Origin: an uncultured Ignavibacteria bacterium
Lineage (GTDB): Bacteria; Bacteroidota; Ignavibacteria; Tepidaquicellales; Tepidaquicellaceae
DNA: 51,443 nucleotides
Direction of reading: 5' to 3'
Assembly: GCA_937872315.1 (NCBI GenBank)
Contig: CALMST010000338.1
Span: forward strand, 1-51,443
Every line of letters starts with the position of its first letter. Position 1 is the stretch's first letter. Shown one piece after another: positions 35,159-44,523 of this stretch. The position numbers and the translations under genes were made by a program. The notes beneath the pieces were generated by a model. The model ran no database searches, had not been told where the DNA came from, and saw only the letters and a list, made by a program, of their open reading frames with translations.

Positions 35159-35767
35159 TCATGAGGGTTTGTTTAATCTGTGTTTTGTTACATAAGGATT
35201 GTCTTTTATAAAAAATCTGTAAGGCAGATCCGCTCCTTTGCTTAATCCAATCCTCTTTGAAATAACTATATCAAATTTAGTTTTTTTAAAGGATTCTGAA
35301 ATGAAAATTTCTTTATCATTTGTCAGATCTCTGCCGTATAATTTTTTATCTATGTCAAAAGCCATACAAAGTTTTGCCGGTCCATTGGTAAGGTCAAAAG
35401 GATTTTTAATGTTCTTTCTGTTTGCTTCCATTAAGCCGATCCCTTCTATAGGTTCAACAGCCCTTATAAGAACTGCATTTGCAATTCCTTCTTCACGGCA
35501 TACAACATTAAAACAAAAATAGTTGCCGTAAATAAAATATATGTAAACCAATCCGCCTGTGTCATACATAATTTTATTTCTTTCAGTGAATTTTTTATAT
35601 GCATGACTGCCCGGATCAAGATCGCCCATATAGGCTTCGGTCTCAACTATTATTCCAGCAATCAGATTTTTACCGGACCGTCTTACAAGTATCTTCCCAA
35701 TTAATTTTTTTGCGACTGACAGTGAATCGCGCAGATAGAATTTTTTGGGAAGGGGATTGTAGAGCAT
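35159..35767 (-). CDS. AAG-family 3-methyladenine DNA glycosylase
   Basis: 202 residues, normal for the AAG/MPG family. The family core IIVETEAYMG (E42 is the catalytic glutamate by comparison with human AAG), H55 in GSHAY, VYIYFIYGNYFCFNVV, ANAVLIRAVEP and LTNGPAKLCMAF are present. It removes alkylated purines by a different fold from TagI, which is also encoded here. The ATG at 35767 lies 4 nt after a heptamer array, leaving no room for a ribosome-binding site. Confidence 0.93.
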   Translation of the reverse strand: MLYNPLPKKFYLRDSLSVAKKLIGKILVRRSGKNLIAGIIVETEAYMGDLDPGSHAYKKFTERNKIMYDTGGLVYIYFIYGNYFCFNVVCREEGIANAVLIRAVEPIEGIGLMEANRKNIKNPFDLTNGPAKLCMAFDIDKKLYGRDLTNDKEIFISESFKKTKFDIVISKRIGLSKGADLPYRFFIKDNPYVTKHRLNKPS

Positions 35768-35771
35768 TTGG

Positions 35772-35827
35772 TATTAAGTATTAAGTATTAAGTATTAGGT
35801 ATTAAGTATTAGGTATTAGGTATTAAG
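35772..35827. repeat. (TATTARG)8 heptamer array upstream of the AAG gene
   Basis: Eight exact 7-bp units, TATTAAG or TATTAGG, ending 4 bp from the gene's start codon on the minus strand. In the gene's sense it reads (CYTAATA)n, the same unit as in front of truB. Confidence 0.85.
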
Positions 35828-35915
35828 TAAAAAGTTTTATGTTTTAACAAACTATTTTAAATGATTGCGAATTCAGGTTTAAAACTTTACACCTGTAATC
35901 AGTTCAGGGACTTTT

Positions 35916-37241
35916 TTACTTAATTAATACAAATTTCTTTGTAAAAGTATATTGTCCTGCTGTCATAGTATAAAAATAAATTCCGGATGTTAATCCCGAA
36001 TTTGCGGTAAAATCGACTGTGTAATTTCCTGCATTCATAAAATCGTTAACAAGCGTGGAGACTTTTTTTCCTAATTGGTTATATACATTTAAAGTTACTT
36101 TAGATTGTACCGGAACCGAGAAATTAATTTTAGTAGCCGGATTAAATGGGTTTGGATAGTTTTGTCCGAGTTTGAACTCTGCGGGTATTTCTGTATTTGA
36201 TAAATTTATTCCTATCGAACTTCCGTACCGCAGAAATTTTCCGCCCGCGCCGCCGGCGAATCCAAGCGACGGGCTAAGGAACTGCATTTGCCTGATTGAT
36301 GAAGATGCCTGTGACGGGACCGCTTCTTCTGTCCAGGATGCTCCATAATCAGAAGTTTTAAAACATAAATTTCTGTTTGTATAAAGCATCAGGAAAATTA
36401 AATTCGATCCGTCCTTTAGACCAAACATATTAAACGGGATGAAATTGGAAGCTCCGGGAGGATTAGGAACAGTGGTCCAGGTATTTCCGCCATCAGTTGT
36501 TTTTCTTACAGCATCACCCGTACCGTTGGACGCCGTCATGCCGTATTCATTATCGGTAAAAGCTATGGAAGAAAAATATAAACCCGAACTGTTTCCAGAC
36601 CCGGTCAAGACTGTGTTTGTCCATCCGCCGCCGGTATAACCGTTTATGGTTTTAAACGATTTGTTGGAAGTCGAACCTGAAGTAAAGTTGCCGGTAGATA
36701 TCCAGACCCTGCTTGTATCTGTCCAGTCCCATGCGTTCAACAATCCGGCTTCATTTGCATTAGCTACAGGCGCATTCGGAGAGAGCAGCCAGTCTGTTCC
36801 GCCGTTGGTTGTATATCTCCACTGATGCGGCTGTCCTGCGGCCGGCGGGTCTCCGTAATACATGCCGTAATTTTCATTGAACATTTTTATCCCGTCTGAA
36901 AAACTGCCTGCGATCGAAAATTGCAAAGCCCAGTTTGATCCTCCGTCTGAAGTTTTATAAATGCTTCCGGTTTCAGTTCCGACCCAGCAATACGAAGTAT
37001 CCAGGGCGCAAATGCTTGTAATGTCAACCGAAGGAAGCCCGTTATTTCTGGCAACCCAGTCAGCGCCGCCGTTTACGGTTCTGAATACCCGACCGGCTGT
37101 ACTGCATACCCAGATCAGATCCTGATTAAGTACGGAAAGATTGTATATTTCACCCGAGCCGGGGATTGTGCTGACGTATGACCATTGACCAGAAGAAAAA
37201 GAAGAGTTTAAAAGAAAAAGAAGCAGATATAATTTTTTCAT
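35916..37241 (-). CDS. Secreted BNR/Ycf48-like propeller protein with type IX sorting domain
   Basis: 441 residues from the ATG at 37241 (MKKLYLLLFLL); MPKMKK at 37250 is an alternative start. A signal peptide covers about 1-19. Repeats such as GRVFRTVNGGADWVARNNGL, IYKTSDGGSNWALQF and VRKTTDGGNTWTTVP are BNR/photosynthesis-assembly-type propeller blades. The last 90 residues are a type IX secretion sorting domain: EFKLGQNYPNPFNPATKI, VTLNVYNQLGKKVSTLV, and LTSGIYFYTMTAGQYTFTKK. This routes the protein through the outer membrane to the surface or medium. Function unknown; probably adhesive or a hydrolase accessory. Confidence 0.88.
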   Translation of the reverse strand: MKKLYLLLFLLNSSFSSGQWSYVSTIPGSGEIYNLSVLNQDLIWVCSTAGRVFRTVNGGADWVARNNGLPSVDITSICALDTSYCWVGTETGSIYKTSDGGSNWALQFSIAGSFSDGIKMFNENYGMYYGDPPAAGQPHQWRYTTNGGTDWLLSPNAPVANANEAGLLNAWDWTDTSRVWISTGNFTSGSTSNKSFKTINGYTGGGWTNTVLTGSGNSSGLYFSSIAFTDNEYGMTASNGTGDAVRKTTDGGNTWTTVPNPPGASNFIPFNMFGLKDGSNLIFLMLYTNRNLCFKTSDYGASWTEEAVPSQASSSIRQMQFLSPSLGFAGGAGGKFLRYGSSIGINLSNTEIPAEFKLGQNYPNPFNPATKINFSVPVQSKVTLNVYNQLGKKVSTLVNDFMNAGNYTVDFTANSGLTSGIYFYTMTAGQYTFTKKFVLIK

Positions 37242-37631
37242 TTTCGGCATTTTAAATTTAAAAAATAAGTAATGCAACGGAGGAAACTTAATTTTCAAAA
37301 TAAGTAAAAGCAAGATGGATTTTGATAACCGGTTTTATAAAGATAAGTTAACTGAAATTAAATCATATTGACGGAAAAAATTTCAACTCACCGCCGTTCA
37401 GAAAACGCTGACCTTCGGATCAAAAAAATTATAATATAAATAAACTTAAGTTTACCGCTTATGATCAACAGCAATTGATTATGATTTTTTTGCCTCGAAT
37501 TAACACAAATTATCACAAATTATATATACATAGAAATAAAATTTTTTTTATCCGTGAAAATCCGTGTTAATCCGTGGCTGAGCAGCAGTTTCGGAATCAG
37601 ACGGTAAACTTTAGAAAATTAAAATTATTAA
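37242..37631. other. 390-bp gap with 10-bp-period repeats
   Basis: No gene-like frame; it holds the 10-bp-period inverted element at 37498-37579. Confidence 0.45.
37498..37579. repeat. Two 10-bp-period triplets forming an imperfect inverted repeat
   Basis: AATTAACACA, AATTATCACA, AATTATATAT (37498-37527), then ATCCGTGAAA, ATCCGTGTTA, ATCCGTGGCT (37550-37579). The right half is the inverted complement of the left with G-to-A-type changes, so minus-strand RNA would pair through G-U wobbles. Confidence 0.5.
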
Positions 37632-39035
37632 TTACCTGACCTGAGCAAGTATCCATTCTGTAATAATATCCATAGCCTGCGGAGAAAAGGTCTCCTCTAT
37701 TTTCCCGTATTCTTCCGGCAGACCCGCAGAACATTTCTGAAACAGATGATTAAGTCCGGGAAGTTCTTTTGCTGTAAAATTCTTATTGCCGGCTTTTTCG
37801 AGCGCTTTTTTTGTAGCTTCAAGATTTACTTTTGGCGGTACCTGCAGATCTTTCTCTCCAATTACCGCAAGTACGGGAATAGTTACTTTTTCCAGATCAG
37901 AAGCCGGGTCATATTCAAGAAAGAATTTAAACCAGGGCGAGGAATATACGCTTATCATCTGAGCGATCATATTGTCATCAACCTCACCTGAAGAATTCAA
38001 TATTTCAGGATGTTCGAGATACTGCTGTTCAACAAACGATTTAACCTCTGTTTTAATTTTATCTTCATTATCATTCTTTTTTATGATATCAAAAACACCT
38101 TTGTACATATTTTTAGTAATCTCAATTTCCTCATCACTTACACCGGAAGCTTTTTCGATCAATCCGGTCTGCAGAAGGACAATCTCTTCACCGTTAACTG
38201 CAGGACCTGCTAGCATTATAATAAAGCTTATATTTTCATTTCTTGCGGCGATCATTGATGCAATATAACCGCCTTCACTGTGTCCGGCCAGCCCGATCTT
38301 TTTTTTATCAATTTCTTTCCGTGTCTTTAAATAATCAACAGCCGCTTCTGCATCCAGCGCGAAATCGAGAGAGGTAGCGCTTTTGAAATCTCCTTTTGAA
38401 TCCGCGACTCCACGGTCATCATATCTGAAAACCCCGATCCCGTTTCGGGTAAGGTGGTCTGACAGTACAAGAAAAGGTCTGTGGTTCATTATTTCCTCAT
38501 TCCTGTTTTGGGGACCGCTTCCGGTGATCAGAACAACGACCGGGAAAGTACCATTTTTATTTGGGAGAGTAAGTGTGCCCGCCAATTCTATCCCGGCTTT
38601 TTCATTCATGAATTTCACATCTTCCGAATAATAGGGATATGGTTTTAACGGATCCTGCGTTCTTGTGACAGTTTCCTTTTCAATGCTCTCTCTGCCGAGA
38701 TCCAGTGGAAGTGAACCGCCGCTCTGGGTTAATGTTCCGATGAAATTTCTCCCTTCGGCATCAAGTGTACCGGTATATTCAAGTTTTAGATTATCAACAG
38801 AAAATTTCAGCGTGTTGTTTTTGAAAGTAGTAGTATTTACAGGAATATCCTTAGCGCCCTGATCCGGGCTGTCGAGAGTAGATGTGAATCCATCGGTTGT
38901 TTTACTAATGTTTATGATGAGTCTGAGCTTTGTACCCCGGACATCAAGCAATCCGTTCCACTGGCCGGTAATATCCTGCGCCTGAATGCTGAATGAAGCT
39001 AGTAAAAATAACAGACATAAAAGTGATCTTCTCAT
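37632..39035 (-). CDS. Exported alpha/beta hydrolase
   Basis: 467 residues. The signal peptide MRRSLLCLLFLLASFSIQAQ is at 1-20. A beta-rich N-terminal domain (about 21-115) resembles lipocalin-like or DUF modules found before such hydrolases. The hydrolase domain (about 140-467) has the oxyanion region TGSGPQNRNE, the nucleophile elbow GHSEGG at 251-256 (Ser253), the aspartate in VIGEKDLQVPP and the histidine in LPGLNHLF. It likely cleaves esters or short peptides in the envelope; substrate unknown. Single gene. Confidence 0.85.
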   Translation of the reverse strand: MRRSLLCLLFLLASFSIQAQDITGQWNGLLDVRGTKLRLIINISKTTDGFTSTLDSPDQGAKDIPVNTTTFKNNTLKFSVDNLKLEYTGTLDAEGRNFIGTLTQSGGSLPLDLGRESIEKETVTRTQDPLKPYPYYSEDVKFMNEKAGIELAGTLTLPNKNGTFPVVVLITGSGPQNRNEEIMNHRPFLVLSDHLTRNGIGVFRYDDRGVADSKGDFKSATSLDFALDAEAAVDYLKTRKEIDKKKIGLAGHSEGGYIASMIAARNENISFIIMLAGPAVNGEEIVLLQTGLIEKASGVSDEEIEITKNMYKGVFDIIKKNDNEDKIKTEVKSFVEQQYLEHPEILNSSGEVDDNMIAQMISVYSSPWFKFFLEYDPASDLEKVTIPVLAVIGEKDLQVPPKVNLEATKKALEKAGNKNFTAKELPGLNHLFQKCSAGLPEEYGKIEETFSPQAMDIITEWILAQVR

Positions 39036-39323
39036 ATTGATGTGTTAAGTTTGTATTTGTCTTTGTTACATTACTGATAAATATTAATTAATGCTGTAAA
39101 ATTAATAAAATTTTTATTGGATTACTATTAATACTCAATACCTGCGGGATTGTGCGCATATATTCAAAAAATTATGAATCTGCATTTCAGATTCAGCATA
39201 CTAAATATCAATTGCCATATCCAAAATCAAACAATACCTTGTAATTTTAAATCATAAAGAGTATTTTACAACCTGATTTTAATGAAGATATTAGTGGTGG
39301 GTTGTGAGACCCACTTTTTTTTT

Positions 39324-39821
39324 ATGGAAAAAGAAATAGAGCTGCAGAATCTTATAAATGAATATTTCGCCTCCTCGGATTATAAAATAATTGAAAATAT
39401 AATAAGAGGTGAAAAGGGGACAAGGGTACTTGAAATATTTATTGATAACGAAAAAGGGATAAACATTGATGAGATAACGAAGATCAACAAAGATCTGAGT
39501 AGTCTTATAGATGAGAAGATCGACATGTTTAATATTTCAAACCTTGTGGTATCATCGCCCGGCGCCGAACGGCCTCTGAAATTTTACTGGCAGCTTAAAA
39601 AACACGCAGGCAGGATACTGGAGATCGAAATGAATGACGGAGAGAAGCTGGAAGGCAAGCTCGAAGAGTTTCCTGAATTTCCGGATGAGAAAAAAGATGA
39701 GGAAAAAATATCGGTTGAGATTACTGTGAAGGAAAAAGGAAAAAAGAATACGGTTTATCCCAGAGAAATAAAATTCAAAGATATTAAAGAAGTAAAGGTA
39801 AAATTAAAATTTACCAAATAA
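39324..39821 (+). CDS. rimP: Ribosome maturation factor RimP
   Basis: 165 residues from the ATG at 39324 (MEKEIELQNLINEYF). The N-terminal alpha/beta domain has GTRVLEIFIDNEKGINIDEITKINKDLSSLIDE; the motif VVSSPGAERPLK and the C-terminal SH3-like barrel (RILEIEMNDGEKLEGKL) complete the protein. It assists 30S subunit maturation. It is the first gene of the rimP-nusA-infB-rbfA-truB operon, 27 bp before nusA. Confidence 0.93.
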   Translation: MEKEIELQNLINEYFASSDYKIIENIIRGEKGTRVLEIFIDNEKGINIDEITKINKDLSSLIDEKIDMFNISNLVVSSPGAERPLKFYWQLKKHAGRILEIEMNDGEKLEGKLEEFPEFPDEKKDEEKISVEITVKEKGKKNTVYPREIKFKDIKEVKVKLKFTK

Positions 39822-39848
39822 TTAAACAAATAAAATTCAGCAAATAAA

Positions 39849-41102
39849 ATGAAATCAGAAATAGTAGATGCTTTCTCAATGATGGCAAAGGAAAAGAATA
39901 TCGACAGGGACATTCTTTCGAGCGTCATTAAGGATTCCTTTAAAAAAATGATGGAGAAGAAGTACGGACTGGAAGCCAACTTTGAGATCGTAGTGAACAT
40001 GGAAAAAGGTGACATAGAAATATTTCTATATAAGACGGTAGTCGATGAAGTTGCAGATGACAACATTGAAATAGACATAGAGCTGGCTAAAGAAAAATCG
40101 GGAGAAGAATTTGAGATCGGGGATGAATTTGTTGAAGAGATCCCGACAGAAGAGTTTGGCAGAAGAATGGTGATTAATCTCAAGCAGAATCTTAACCAGA
40201 AAATAAGAGAGATCGAAAAAGAGATAACATATAATACATATAAGGATCTTGTGGGGGAAATACTTGTCGGGGAGATCTACCAGATAAAACCTACATCAAT
40301 ACTGATCATACATAACGGCAACGAAGTTATTTTTCCGAAAGGAGAACAGATCCCGAAAGAAAGATACAAAAAAGGCGATACTACAAGGGCTATTGTAAAG
40401 AGTATTGAGAAGAGACAATCGGGACCGCCGCTTATCATAGTATCCAGAGCAGACGAACAGTTCTTGTATAAGCTATTCGAACTCGAGATCCCGGAGATTT
40501 ATGACGGCATAATTGATATCAGAGGAATAGCAAGAGAGCCGGGCGAAAGAGCCAAGATAGCTGTTACTTCTAATGATGACAGAATTGATGCTGTCGGCGC
40601 CTGTGTCGGAATGAAAGGTATCAGGATACACTCAATCGTGAGAGAGTTGAGTAACGAGAATATTGACGTGATAAATTATACTGAAGATCCCGCGCTTTAT
40701 ATTTCAAGAGCATTATCTCCCGCAAAACTGAATGACATTTATCTTGACAATGAAAATAAAATTGCAAAAATATATGCCGATGAGGATCAGATAAGTCTTA
40801 TCATAGGAAAGAGCGGACAAAATATTAAACTCGCTTCGAAACTTACGGGATATCAGATCGATGTAGTGAGAGCAACCGATGAAGAAAAAGAAGAAGATGA
40901 GGATGAAGACGATATGGAAGAAATGGAAGATATGGAGGATATGGAAGATGCAGAAGATGAAACAGATGAATCAGATGAAGAGGCTGATGCAGATGAAGAA
41001 TCAGAGGAAGAAGAAGCTGCAGATGAAGAATCAGAATCAGGAAACATTAAAGAGGATGCGGATGAAAAAACAGAAACAGCGGATGGAAATGTAAAAGAGT
41101 GA
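39849..41102 (+). CDS. nusA: Transcription termination/antitermination factor NusA
   Basis: 417 residues: an N-terminal RNA-polymerase-binding domain (about 1-130), an S1 domain (about 133-200), then two KH domains (about 200-340; GACVGMKGIRIHSIVREL and IIGKSGQNIKLASKLTG). From about residue 343 a tail of 75 residues is extremely acidic (EEDEDEDDMEEMEDMEDMED), in place of the extra C-terminal repeats of enterobacterial NusA. It modulates pausing and termination. 56 bp separate it from infB. Confidence 0.95.
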   Translation: MKSEIVDAFSMMAKEKNIDRDILSSVIKDSFKKMMEKKYGLEANFEIVVNMEKGDIEIFLYKTVVDEVADDNIEIDIELAKEKSGEEFEIGDEFVEEIPTEEFGRRMVINLKQNLNQKIREIEKEITYNTYKDLVGEILVGEIYQIKPTSILIIHNGNEVIFPKGEQIPKERYKKGDTTRAIVKSIEKRQSGPPLIIVSRADEQFLYKLFELEIPEIYDGIIDIRGIAREPGERAKIAVTSNDDRIDAVGACVGMKGIRIHSIVRELSNENIDVINYTEDPALYISRALSPAKLNDIYLDNENKIAKIYADEDQISLIIGKSGQNIKLASKLTGYQIDVVRATDEEKEEDEDEDDMEEMEDMEDMEDAEDETDESDEEADADEESEEEEAADEESESGNIKEDADEKTETADGNVKE

Positions 41103-41158
41103 TAATATACAATATCAAAAAATAATAAAATTAAAATATTAGTAATTTAAATTATATA

Positions 41159-43966
41159 ATGTCTGAAACCCCTGTAAAAGCAAAGAAACAAAAAGTAATT
41201 GGTATAGTAAGAGACATCAATATCTCAAAGGATGATCTGTTGGATTATCTCAAAACAATTGGTGTGGAAGCGACTATTAATACCACACTGGAATCAGACA
41301 TAGTAGAAAAAGTTTTCGGGCACTTCAAAAAAGACATTGAGAAAGAAGATAAAAGATTATCTAAGTCCGTTGAGTTTATTAAAAAATATGATGTGGTAAT
41401 ATCTGATGCACAGGAAAAGATCCAGCAGGAAGAAGATAAGTTAAAGCAGGCTGAAGAAGAAAAAAGGATGAAGAAGCTTATCGAAGAGGAAAATCTGAAG
41501 AAGGAACAGGAGAAGAGGCTTCAGGAAGAGAAAGCATATAAAGAAAGAGCAAGGATCATCAAGGATGAAAAGGAAAGAGAGAAAGAAAAAAAAGCGGCAT
41601 TAAGATCTTCCAAATCCAAACCGCCTCCGAAAGATTCTCAGAAGGTCACTGATAAAAAAGAGAAACCTTCGGCGCCGGTCAAACAGGTTGTAAAAGACGA
41701 GCCGGTAAAAAGTACTGCGGCTCCTGAAAAAAAGACAGATCAGCGGGATAGAAAACCATTTGATCCGGCGAGACAAAAACCGTTTGACAAGAACAAGAAA
41801 AAAGGAAATTATGAAAAAGTATCTATCAAAGATCTGAAAGATGATAAAAGAAAACCAAAGGCTCCGGGAGAAACACCGAAGCCGGCAGGCAGCGGAGATG
41901 GAAACAAAACTTTTACAAGAGCCAAGCTTCCTGACAGAAGCTCGGGAGATAAGAGATTCAGAGACAAAAAGGATAAAGAAAAGAAAAAACCGGAAACAGA
42001 GCAGGAAAGAAGACGCAGGGTCAAGCTTGAGAAGACACACAGGGCAAAAGGCGCCACACAAAAAGAGATCGATGAAGCGATCCGTGAGACTTATGCAAAG
42101 ATGGACACTGACACTTCTTCTGCCAGAAGTCTTGCAAGGAAAAGAAAGAAAAAAGAAAGGATAGAAGAAGAGAAAAAGATCATGGAAGCGCAGGAAGCTT
42201 CCAAACATATTCTTAAAGTAAATGAATTTTTATCCACTTCAGAGCTTGCAGGCCTGATGGGTGTTGATGCCAATGAAATCATTAAGAATTGTTTTAAACT
42301 TGGAATAATGGTCTCTATAAATCAGAGACTGGATAAAGATATTATTGAACTTATCTGCGGAGACTTTGGATTTGAAGTAGAATTTCAGAAAGAATATGAA
42401 GAGGATATACTCGAAGAAGCTCCGGATATAGCAGAAAATCTGAGGGAAAGAGCTCCTGTTGTAACGGTTATGGGACACGTTGATCATGGAAAGACATCGC
42501 TTCTGGATTATCTCAGAAAAGCAAATGTGGTTGCGGGTGAAGCCGGCGGGATCACACAGCACATCGGAGCTTATAAAGTTACTCTTGACAACGGAAAAGA
42601 AATTACTTTCCTTGATACTCCCGGTCACGAAGCGTTTACGGCTATGAGAGCAAGAGGAGGGCAGGCAGCTGACATAGTTGTTCTTGTGGTTGCAGCCGAT
42701 GACAGCGTAATGCCTCAGACCATTGAAGCCATTGCGCACGCCAGAGCAGCAAATGTGCCGATTATCATAGCAATAAATAAAGTCGATAAACCGGAAGCAA
42801 ATCCCGAAAGGATAAAGCAGCAGCTATCAGAAAAAGACATACTTGTGGAAGACTGGGGCGGTAAATATCAGTCGGTTGAAATTTCAGCAAAGCATGGAAA
42901 AAATATTGATTCGTTACTTGAAAAGATACTGATTGAATCAGAATTACTTGAACTTAAAGCAGATCCTAATAAAGAAGCAAGAGGTGTTGTGCTGGAAGCT
43001 AAGCTTGATAAAGGTAAAGGTCCGATTGCAACCGTACTCGTGCAGAAAGGAACACTTAAAATAGGAGATACTTTTGTTTCCGGAATATACAGCGGAAAGG
43101 TCAAGGCAATGTTTGATGAAAGAGATCATAAGCTTGATGAATCGCAGCCATCTACTCCGGCGGTTGTACTCGGATTTGACGGTGTGCCTCAGGCCGGTGA
43201 TACTTTCATTGTACTGGACTCGGAGAGAGATTCGAAAGCAATATCACTTAAAAGACAACAGCTTAAGAGAGAACAGGATTACAGGTCAGTTAAATTTGTT
43301 ACCCTTGATGACATATCAAAACAGATTCAGGAAGGTAAACAGGTTGAGCTTAAGATTATATTAAAAGCAGATACTGACGGTTCGGCTGAAGCTCTTAAAG
43401 ATTCTTTACATAAACTTACAACCTCCGAAACAAAGGTTCTTGTCATTCACAAAGCAGTCGGTTCGATCAGTGAATCCGATATTCTGCTTGCCGAAGCTTC
43501 AGGCGCTATCGTAATCGGATTTAATGTAAGACCGAATCTGAACGCAAGAAAGCTTGCAGAAAAAAACAACATTGATGTAAGACTATATAATATTATTTAT
43601 AATCTGATAGATGAAGTTAAAAACGCTCTTGAAGGAATGCTGGCACCGGATATCTCTGAAGAAGTAACATCAACTATCGAGGTCAGACAGGTTTTCAAAG
43701 TTCCGAAAATCGGAAATATCGCAGGATGTTATGTACTTGATGGCAAGGTTACACGAAACAGCAAAGTGAGATTACTAAGGGACGGATTTGTAATATTTGA
43801 CGGTGGAATTTCATCGCTGAAGAGAATTAAAGATGATGTAAAAGAGGTTGAATCCGGATACGAATGCGGAATCAGTCTTGAGAATTTTAATGATGTAAAA
43901 GTCGGTGATATAATTGAAGGTTACAAGATCGTTGAGACAAAGAGAAAACTTGAATTGAATAAATAA
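41159..43966 (+). CDS. infB: Translation initiation factor IF-2
   Basis: 935 residues, long for IF-2 because of a lysine/glutamate/proline-rich N-terminal region (about 60-340). A second IF2-N domain (ILKVNEFLSTSELAGLMGV) precedes the GTPase: G1 GHVDHGKTS near 438, G3 DTPGHE near 485 and G4 NKVD near 539. Domains II to IV follow, ending in the fMet-tRNA-binding C-terminus. It delivers initiator tRNA to the 30S subunit. It is followed 40 bp later by rbfA. Confidence 0.96.
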   Translation: MSETPVKAKKQKVIGIVRDINISKDDLLDYLKTIGVEATINTTLESDIVEKVFGHFKKDIEKEDKRLSKSVEFIKKYDVVISDAQEKIQQEEDKLKQAEEEKRMKKLIEEENLKKEQEKRLQEEKAYKERARIIKDEKEREKEKKAALRSSKSKPPPKDSQKVTDKKEKPSAPVKQVVKDEPVKSTAAPEKKTDQRDRKPFDPARQKPFDKNKKKGNYEKVSIKDLKDDKRKPKAPGETPKPAGSGDGNKTFTRAKLPDRSSGDKRFRDKKDKEKKKPETEQERRRRVKLEKTHRAKGATQKEIDEAIRETYAKMDTDTSSARSLARKRKKKERIEEEKKIMEAQEASKHILKVNEFLSTSELAGLMGVDANEIIKNCFKLGIMVSINQRLDKDIIELICGDFGFEVEFQKEYEEDILEEAPDIAENLRERAPVVTVMGHVDHGKTSLLDYLRKANVVAGEAGGITQHIGAYKVTLDNGKEITFLDTPGHEAFTAMRARGGQAADIVVLVVAADDSVMPQTIEAIAHARAANVPIIIAINKVDKPEANPERIKQQLSEKDILVEDWGGKYQSVEISAKHGKNIDSLLEKILIESELLELKADPNKEARGVVLEAKLDKGKGPIATVLVQKGTLKIGDTFVSGIYSGKVKAMFDERDHKLDESQPSTPAVVLGFDGVPQAGDTFIVLDSERDSKAISLKRQQLKREQDYRSVKFVTLDDISKQIQEGKQVELKIILKADTDGSAEALKDSLHKLTTSETKVLVIHKAVGSISESDILLAEASGAIVIGFNVRPNLNARKLAEKNNIDVRLYNIIYNLIDEVKNALEGMLAPDISEEVTSTIEVRQVFKVPKIGNIAGCYVLDGKVTRNSKVRLLRDGFVIFDGGISSLKRIKDDVKEVESGYECGISLENFNDVKVGDIIEGYKIVETKRKLELNK

Positions 43967-44006
43967 TAAAAAGCGGAAAGTTAAAAGTTTAAAAGGATAA
44001 GTAAGA

Positions 44007-44399
44007 ATGTCTGTGAGAATGGAAAAGGTCGGTGAAGAGATAAAGAACAAGCTGAATACGGCTATGTCTAAAGATCTTTCTGAAATTGGCGGACTGGGAT
44101 TAGTTACTATTACAAAAGTTCTGATGACGCCTGATCTGAAGATTGCCAGGATCTATCTTAGTTTTCTGGGAAACAAAGAACCTATCGACACCTGTCTTGA
44201 AAAAATCAACAATAAAAAAAAGCATATCAGATACCTTCTTGCAAAACAGATCGTTTTAAGATATATGCCAGATCTGAATTTTTATCATGACGATACACTG
44301 GAATATGCAGATAAGATGACAAAACTTCTAAATGAAGTCAAGGAGCAGGATGAATTGATCCATAAAGATAAACCCTCGATTTCTGAATCAGATGAATAA
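44007..44399 (+). CDS. rbfA: Ribosome-binding factor A
   Basis: 130 residues, KH-like fold, family length: MSVRMEKVGEEIKNKLNTAMSKDL, VTITKVLMTPDLKIARIYLSFLG, then IRYLLAKQIVLRYMPDLNFYHDDTLEYADKM. It acts in late 30S maturation and cold adaptation. A GGATAAG stretch about 8 nt before the ATG may help ribosome binding. The heptamer array follows at 44416. Confidence 0.93.
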   Translation: MSVRMEKVGEEIKNKLNTAMSKDLSEIGGLGLVTITKVLMTPDLKIARIYLSFLGNKEPIDTCLEKINNKKKHIRYLLAKQIVLRYMPDLNFYHDDTLEYADKMTKLLNEVKEQDELIHKDKPSISESDE

Positions 44400-44415
44400 T
44401 GTTAGAAATAAAATT

Positions 44416-44513
44416 TCACTACCCACTACCCAATACCCAATACTTAATACTTAATACTTAATACTTAATACTTAATACTTAATACTTAATACTTAATACC
44501 TAATACCTAATAC
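44416..44513. repeat. (YYAMTAC)14 heptamer array between rbfA and truB
   Basis: Fourteen 7-bp units, TTAATAC, CTAATAC, CCAATAC and two CACTAC-type, with no gap, ending 10 bp before the truB start. In sense orientation the unit is the same as that before the AAG gene. Confidence 0.9.
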
Positions 44514-44523
44514 TTAAATCCAT

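Noticed and set aside
40853-41047. Serine-only 64-codon minus-strand frame
   Set aside because: It is the mirror of the GA-rich DNA that encodes the acidic tail of NusA.
41600-42208. 202-codon minus-strand frame
   Set aside because: Antisense to the charged N-terminal region of infB; long only because of biased composition.
44416-44513. Heptamer array as a CRISPR
   Set aside because: Units are 7 bp with no spacers and no cas genes are present.
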